64,000 nt of DNA, from the NCBI GenBank assembly GCA_030686995.1, contig CM060708.1, positions 182,078,115 through 182,142,114 of the forward strand. The letters are read 5' to 3'. Shown here one piece after another: positions 58,323 through 64,000 of this stretch. This DNA comes from Artemisia argyi (Eukaryota; Streptophyta; Magnoliopsida; Asterales; Asteraceae). The notes under the pieces were generated by a model. It was not told where the DNA came from. It did not search any database and saw nothing but the letters and a program-made list of their open reading frames with translations. Every line of letters starts with the position of its first letter. The first letter of the stretch is position 1. Both the position numbers and the translations under genes were made by a program.

Positions 58323-60040
58323 TGTGGAAAACTAGAAGGGGGGTTGAATAGTTTTCCCCTCTTTTTAATTTTATAAAAACTTGGTTTCAAAATGTTGATT
58401 CAAATTTATTCAATTTTTTGTTTGAAAAACCTTCAATTAGAGTTTAGTGTGAAAACAACATATAATCAATATGATCGGTTATATATGTACGCTTATGAAT
58501 TAGTTTTCGAAACTTATTTTTATGAATGAAACTTTAGTCGATCTTTATGTGAATACGTTTTCCTTTTGAAATCTTAAAACGTTTTGTATCAAATTATCGA
58601 TTAAGTTAAACTTGATATGAGAAGTGTTAATAATATATATAAGTCCATTAGACAATATCATACAATTTTATATCCTATCATAATATTAACTTGTAACTAC
58701 ACCACAATCAATCATCATGATAATATAAGCAACAATCAACATATATTTGCAAGCATAAATATAATGCCATAAATGCAAGAATGAGAGTAAAAAGATAGGA
58801 GAAAGAGGATGCAAACCGGACACGATGATTTATAGTGGTTCGGCTACAAGGACACCTTCCTTGCCCTACTCCACTCCCCGAGTCACCTACTCGAGAGTTT
58901 TCTTCACTATTCAACAAGCTCCCTTTTGGCGGAGAAAACCTTACACAACTTTTGCTTACACCATTTAACAACACTAAGCTAAATGTCGAGTTCTAATAGT
59001 AGCTAGAACCAATCTCACACCACAACACACCTTTTTCACAACACTACTACTACACTACTTATCACACCTTCACAACTTCTTCTTCACAACACACCTATTT
59101 CTTCAAGGCTTCACAACTTCTTCATGGCTTCACAAATTCACGACTTCTTCACTACTTCACAACTTCTTCTATACTCCACTACATACTCACACATCTATTA
59201 CTTCACACCTACATAACTTCTCCACACTACTACCTCTTCACTCAACTTCTTACTCACTCATAAACTCACTACTAAGTAAGATCATCTTGATCTACTTATT
59301 ACATATACAAAGCTCACAACTTAACATAAGCACTAACTACATCATTGGCTTTATGATGGGGAGGATTCTTCTCTTGCACTTTGAGTTACGAGAGATTGGA
59401 TCACTTGAAACAAAGATTAATAATCTTATGATCAAAGGGTTTTAGAAGGATGTTTAGATAGAATTGGATATGAAAATATTTGTGCAAAAGGGTCAGAAAA
59501 ATACCAGGTTTGAGGTGGTATTTATAGGAGAAGATTTCTGATAGAGGAGCGTGCCGGTCCCCTTAATAATTAAGGGGACCGCCTAGTATAATTAAGGGGG
59601 CCGCCTAATAATTTTTTTTTAAGAACGTTGGATTTTCTTGTCTTTTAGTGGGGAAAGTTTATTTGGTGAAAAACTAACTGATTTTGGTTAAAAGTTTGAA
59701 ATCATATATTTAGTATGATTAAAACATTTTTCTTTATTACCAAAAGTATTTTTCAAATATATATAATATGTTTATATAATTAAATAAACTTTGTATTAGT
59801 TAATTAAATACCCCTTTGATCATGAGATGTATTAAGCACTTGTTTATCCATACCTTAAGTGATTGTTGAGGCAAACTCGAGACGTTGAGATGTCGAGGCT
59901 TGTTGAAGTAAGAATGCATAGAAGAATTGTGATCACAAGTAACTTAAGCATTTTACGTTATATGTTGTAACTTACATCTTTGTCATTATCAAAACATGAA
60001 GAGGATGTTTAGATTGAATATCGTAATATACATGCCAACA
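58323..60040 (-). repeat. E LTR copy 2 (shared by both units)
   Basis: 1718 bp. By eye it has 8 substitutions relative to copy 1 and lacks one 20-bp palindrome unit (palindromic cluster at 59551-59605). It has a primer-binding site on its left and a polypurine tract on its right, so it serves both units. Confidence 0.87.
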
Positions 60041-60700
60041 ATCTCCCCCTTTTTGATGATGACAAACTATGTAAACTATAACTTATAGTAAAATGTATAA
60101 GTTACATGTTTACACTTCTTCTCCCCCTTTTGTCGAAGCAAAAAGGTGGACTTCTAAGACGAGACCCCTACTACGCTTGAACACTTGAGATAGAATGTAA
60201 AAGGCGAGCTTGCATCATTGTAAGTGAAGCCTTGATCCTATCAACCTCAATGCTCCCCCTTGGTGTATGCTCCCCCTTGGTGTATGCTCAAAACTTGTTT
60301 TGGCTACCAAAGAATCGAGCGGTGAAGTAATCCTTCAAAACAAAGTTAGTAGACAAGTGCACATATATATAATGATGATAATAGATATATGCATGAAACT
60401 AATAGAGGAACAATATATGGACATATTAGGTATATGCACTAAAAGTATGACACATGCAATTATTTTTTTTAAAAACAACAACCTAAATCCCAAAAAAAAA
60501 TTTGAACCTAATGCAAAGATTAGAACCTAGGAAAATGTAGGAGAATGAGGAGGGATGAGCGTGAATGTAAAGGGAAGGTGATGACAAAGGGTTAACAATT
60601 AAGGTTTAGATTAATATATCGTTTGACAAGGGTGGATGATAGGGAATCATGGGATTTTTAGGTATTTTGTTGGTTGACGACCGAAGGTGGATATGTGAAA

Positions 60701-61016
60701 TGAGGTGGTGATGAGTCAACAACACTTGAAGCTTAGATTTCTTCATTGTGTTCTTCACTTGCTAGAAAGTGGAAATGACGCATTTCGTAATGAAATTCAC
60801 TTGGATGAGGTGGTGATAACTTGACAACACTTGAAGCTTGGATATCTTCTTTGTGTTCTTCACTTGCTAGAAAGTGGAAATGACGCATTTCGTAATGAAA
60901 TTCACTTGGATGAGGTGGTGATAACTTGACAACACTTGAAGCTTGGATATCTTCTTTGTGTTCTTCACTTGCTATAAAGTGGAAAGGATGTATTTCATAA
61001 AGAAATTCACATGACT
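60701..61016. repeat. Tandem 105-bp repeat, copy 2
   Basis: Same three units as at 54503-54818, unchanged in number. Confidence 0.88.
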
Positions 61017-61025
61017 TTCAGGGAT

Positions 61026-61546
61026 TTAAGTTTTGGTGGTGATGGCGTACTTAGTAGAATGTAGGGAATGGTGACATGGTTGAATCTTCTTGTGAAGATG
61101 GGAAATGAGGATCAAGTGGAGATGACTAGGTGGCAGCGGAAGAGTGATGTTCAAGGAAGGAATTTCTTGGGTAGGAGGTGGTGGTGATACTTTTGGTGGT
61201 GGAGACAATTGTGAGTTGATATATTCTTTGATGGATGGAGTGGTGTCATCTTCATTAGTAAGGTCAATGAAGAGTTGTTTTGATGGTATGATGACAAGTT
61301 TTTGTTGGAGATGGTGGTTCTTGATGGAGGTGACAAGTGGGTGTTGATATAGTCATTGATTGATGATGATGATGGTATGGAGGAGGTAGAGGTTTCTTGA
61401 GTTGATGGTGTTTTGGATGGTGCATTGGGAGCACTATGAGATGAACATAGAGGTGGTGGTAATGGAGTGTTGGTGTTATCTTGTGTTAACTCAATGAGGA
61501 GTGGTTTAGGAGGTATGGTATTGATTCTTGGTTTCTTTAAGGACAT
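61026..61546 (-). pseudogene. Element E Pro/Ser-rich ORF, copy 2
   Basis: Same as 54828-55348 with one residue change (Ser to Leu in the NTPSPPP stretch). It carries the same frame change, so the break predates the tandem duplication. Confidence 0.5.
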
Positions 61547-64000
61547 GGAAAAGGTGGATGACTCAAGATTGGTAGTATAAAGGATGACTCGGTTTTGGGT
61601 GTGAGGTAGAAGGATATATGTGAGTGAGTGTGATTTCCCTTCCCATTAAATTCATGCTCATCCGGATATATTTTGAGACTAATATGACCTATCGGATTAT
61701 GACACTAAGGTTCTCATGAAATGAGGGTGTAGGATCTAAAGGTAAGAAAAAAAAATACCTAGATGAATGATACATATATAGTAAACCATGTAAAGGCATA
61801 CAATCAAATCACATAGGAACAAATAATCATCTAGAAATAACATATATGCGATATGCCATAAATCTAGGAATGAAAGCATCTAATGAGAAACAAAGTTCAT
61901 AAAAGTAAACTAGCGTTAGGTATATTTAGGAAGAGCAATTTAATCAAGTTGGAGAATGAGTATGAGACTATTACTAGTGGTGCTCAATTCAGGCTAAACA
62001 CGACCATTTTTACGGGTTACACACACCCAACTTCTCACATAGAAGCAATTTAACCGTTAGGTTAAATTGAATTTCTAGTCAATAGATTCTCCAGTAGTCA
62101 TTCTCTTTTTAGAAGAAATTGAGTTCCTAAATTTACCTATCGAAGAGTACCAAATACGAAGTTTGCTTGGTTCACTAATGCTTGGCTTAATGTGACTCAA
62201 ACATCAAGTTTTAATGAAGGTAAGTCTACATGATATATTTTACTCACTATCCCAATAGATATGTGTTAAATGTTTAGATAAGAGAAAACGCAAAGTTTTA
62301 ATCTTTTGTTCATGATTAATCGGTTATTTGGTTTTGATGGCAGATTACTTGATTTAATAAATGTGCTTGATTTAAGAATGCTCCTTAGCATATCTTGAAA
62401 AATGAATCTCATTAAGATTATTTATCTTAAATGAGATTGTGATTCACAAATGATATCAAAACTAGAATATATTCTAAAACAAATATTATTTTCTATGATT
62501 TTTGCCAATGTTATATATCATAATTTAACTAGTATTTGAAACAAAATGAATTTTACTTGTTTATGCATTGTGACAAGTTATTTTTCAATTCTAATAACTT
62601 AAATTATTTCAAAAAGAAAAGTGTAGTGCATTATCTTGTAACACAACCATTCATGCTACAAAGAGAATGAAATACATATAATATATAGTGTGTATTGTTC
62701 TTAAATATGTATTTTAGCTTGAAGTGATGATTTTAAGTAGTGTGAGCAACGTTTACATATGTTGTTAGTTTGCTCATGTTTGGTTTTTCGGATATGACAC
62801 ATTTATCCATTGCTTTGCAATGTAAATTGCTTGAATATTTCGGATGAAACATCCAAGTCGTCAATCCTACTTCATTGTATATTTTATGCATGTGTTAAAC
62901 ATGTTATTCTAATATTTGGAACACAACTATTGGACAAGTACATTCAATATGGCATTGTCAACACAAGTGTGAGTTATGATCCAATGCATATTCTTTTCAT
63001 CTACAAAGGATGTAAATATTATCATATCAATCTAGTGTGATTGAGTATGTAGATTCAAGACTATATCCTTTGTTAAAATTTGATGTAATCTTGAAACTAA
63101 ACAAATAACAATCCAATTTTTTGTCCATACTAAAAAACATGTCAATTAGATTTGATGAATATGTCAACCATAATTTGAATAATGAATTGATATAATATCA
63201 AAATCTTTCTTGACCCTCACAAACACTCATTTAAAATAAATAGGCATTTTGATAGTGTGTTCCATTAATCCTAAGACTATTTATGAGTGAGGCTGGTAAA
63301 TGATTGAAATTAGACTTATTACTTCATGATTGTTATAAGTTTTGTTTATTTGAAAGACTCTTCATTGTTACTTATCATAAACACACTTAGATTTTGAAAA
63401 TACTTTTTCTTTTATATTACTACTAATGTTTTACAAAGATTCAATTTCTCTTATTAAACAACTTAAGGTAAAACAAGGTAATTTGTTGAAAATATTTAAG
63501 TGTGTTGTTAAGAATAGATTAAATTGTTTGAAATATTTAGGTGATTAGATTTAACTCATTTACAAGATGTTTGAGTAACATTAAGCCATCTATACCTATA
63601 TGCAATGCAAGCATAATATTGCAATCCTAACGCAAGAAATCTAGCATAAGATCTAGTTAAGTATAAGCCAGAAAACTAGCTATAAACTAATAGAGTACAA
63701 GGCACATATGCTAAGATATTCAAATATTTAAATTACAAATAGCAACGATTAACAAAGTAAAATCACAAATGAGTTCACATAGCACATAAAACACTTGTCG
63801 TCGTTTTGTGTATTATATATACCAATGTTTACTTAGCTCGATTTTATTTGAAAATAAAATAGTTTCCTATTCATTTTAAAATTTAATTAAGATCAATATT
63901 TTGAAAACATAAATACTTAATTTTTCAAAGATATATCGACTAGGAAGACTCGAAGGAAAAGATAAAATACAAGTTTTACGTTAAAACAAGACTCAAATTT

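Larger units (their letters stand above)
52122..64000 (-). mobile_element. Element E: tandem array of a non-autonomous copia-like retrotransposon
   Basis: Organised LTR (52122-53859), internal (53860-58322), LTR (58323-60040), internal (60041 to window end). The second unit repeats the first with an offset of 6201, later 6181 and 6198 because of a 20-bp loss and a 17-bp gain. LTRs run TGTGGAAAACTAG to GCCAACA on the plus strand. The minus strand carries the primer-binding site after the LTR at 58323 and a polypurine tract at each other LTR edge. No gag, protease, integrase or RT is present. The third LTR is expected about 500 bp beyond the window. Confidence 0.85.
60041..64000 (-). mobile_element. 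Element E internal region 2, cut by window end
   Basis: Starts with the polypurine tract (60041-60056). About 4 substitutions in 3.9 kb relative to region 1, plus one 17-bp duplication (TCCCCCTTGGTGTATGC twice, about 60254-60287). No gag or pol. Confidence 0.88.

Overview
This is a gene-poor, AT-rich stretch of a plant nuclear genome, filled with transposable elements. The retrotransposon protein families point to the daisy family (Asteraceae). They include SIRE-type and Tork-type Ty1/copia proteins, an Athila-type Ty3/gypsy element, a long extra ORF downstream of copia pol, and a Pro/Ser-rich uncharacterised ORF. I recall close look-alikes of these from Asteraceae genomes; that is memory, not a search. 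No intact host gene was found.

Layout. 1-500: end of an LTR of the family called E here. 501-9745: mostly non-coding sequence with two decayed fragments of unrelated host genes (a GPI-anchored protein family and the ABCE1/RLI ATPase), interrupted by an unclassified LTR-like block (3973-8015). 9746-12390: (TA)n tracts, two foldback elements, two MITEs and two long poly(A) runs. 13277-13852 and 50179-50753: two inverted copies of a PPR gene fragment.

Between those PPR copies sits a three-level nest of retrotransposons. Each level is framed by a perfect 5-bp target-site duplication. Element A (SIRE-like copia, + strand, 15605-50098, AGTAT) carries element B (Tork-like copia, - strand, 18922-42924, GAGGT) inside its gag gene. 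Element B carries element C (Athila gypsy, + strand, 25718-36051, CTCTT) inside its reverse transcriptase gene. Removing B rejoins the reading frame of A across the junction. All three are decayed by stops, frameshifts and deletions. B holds three further oddities: an antisense ORF with its own TATA-like box between pol and the extra ORF, the extra ORF itself, and an additional LTR flanked by both a polypurine tract and a primer-binding site in its leader.

52122-64000: a head-to-tail array of a non-autonomous copia-like element E (- strand), read as LTR-internal-LTR-internal and running off the window. It has a 1.7-kb LTR, a 4.46-kb internal region without gag or pol, a tRNA-iMet-like primer-binding site and polypurine tracts. 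The two LTRs differ more than the two internal regions do. That fits an insertion followed later by tandem duplication through unequal exchange.
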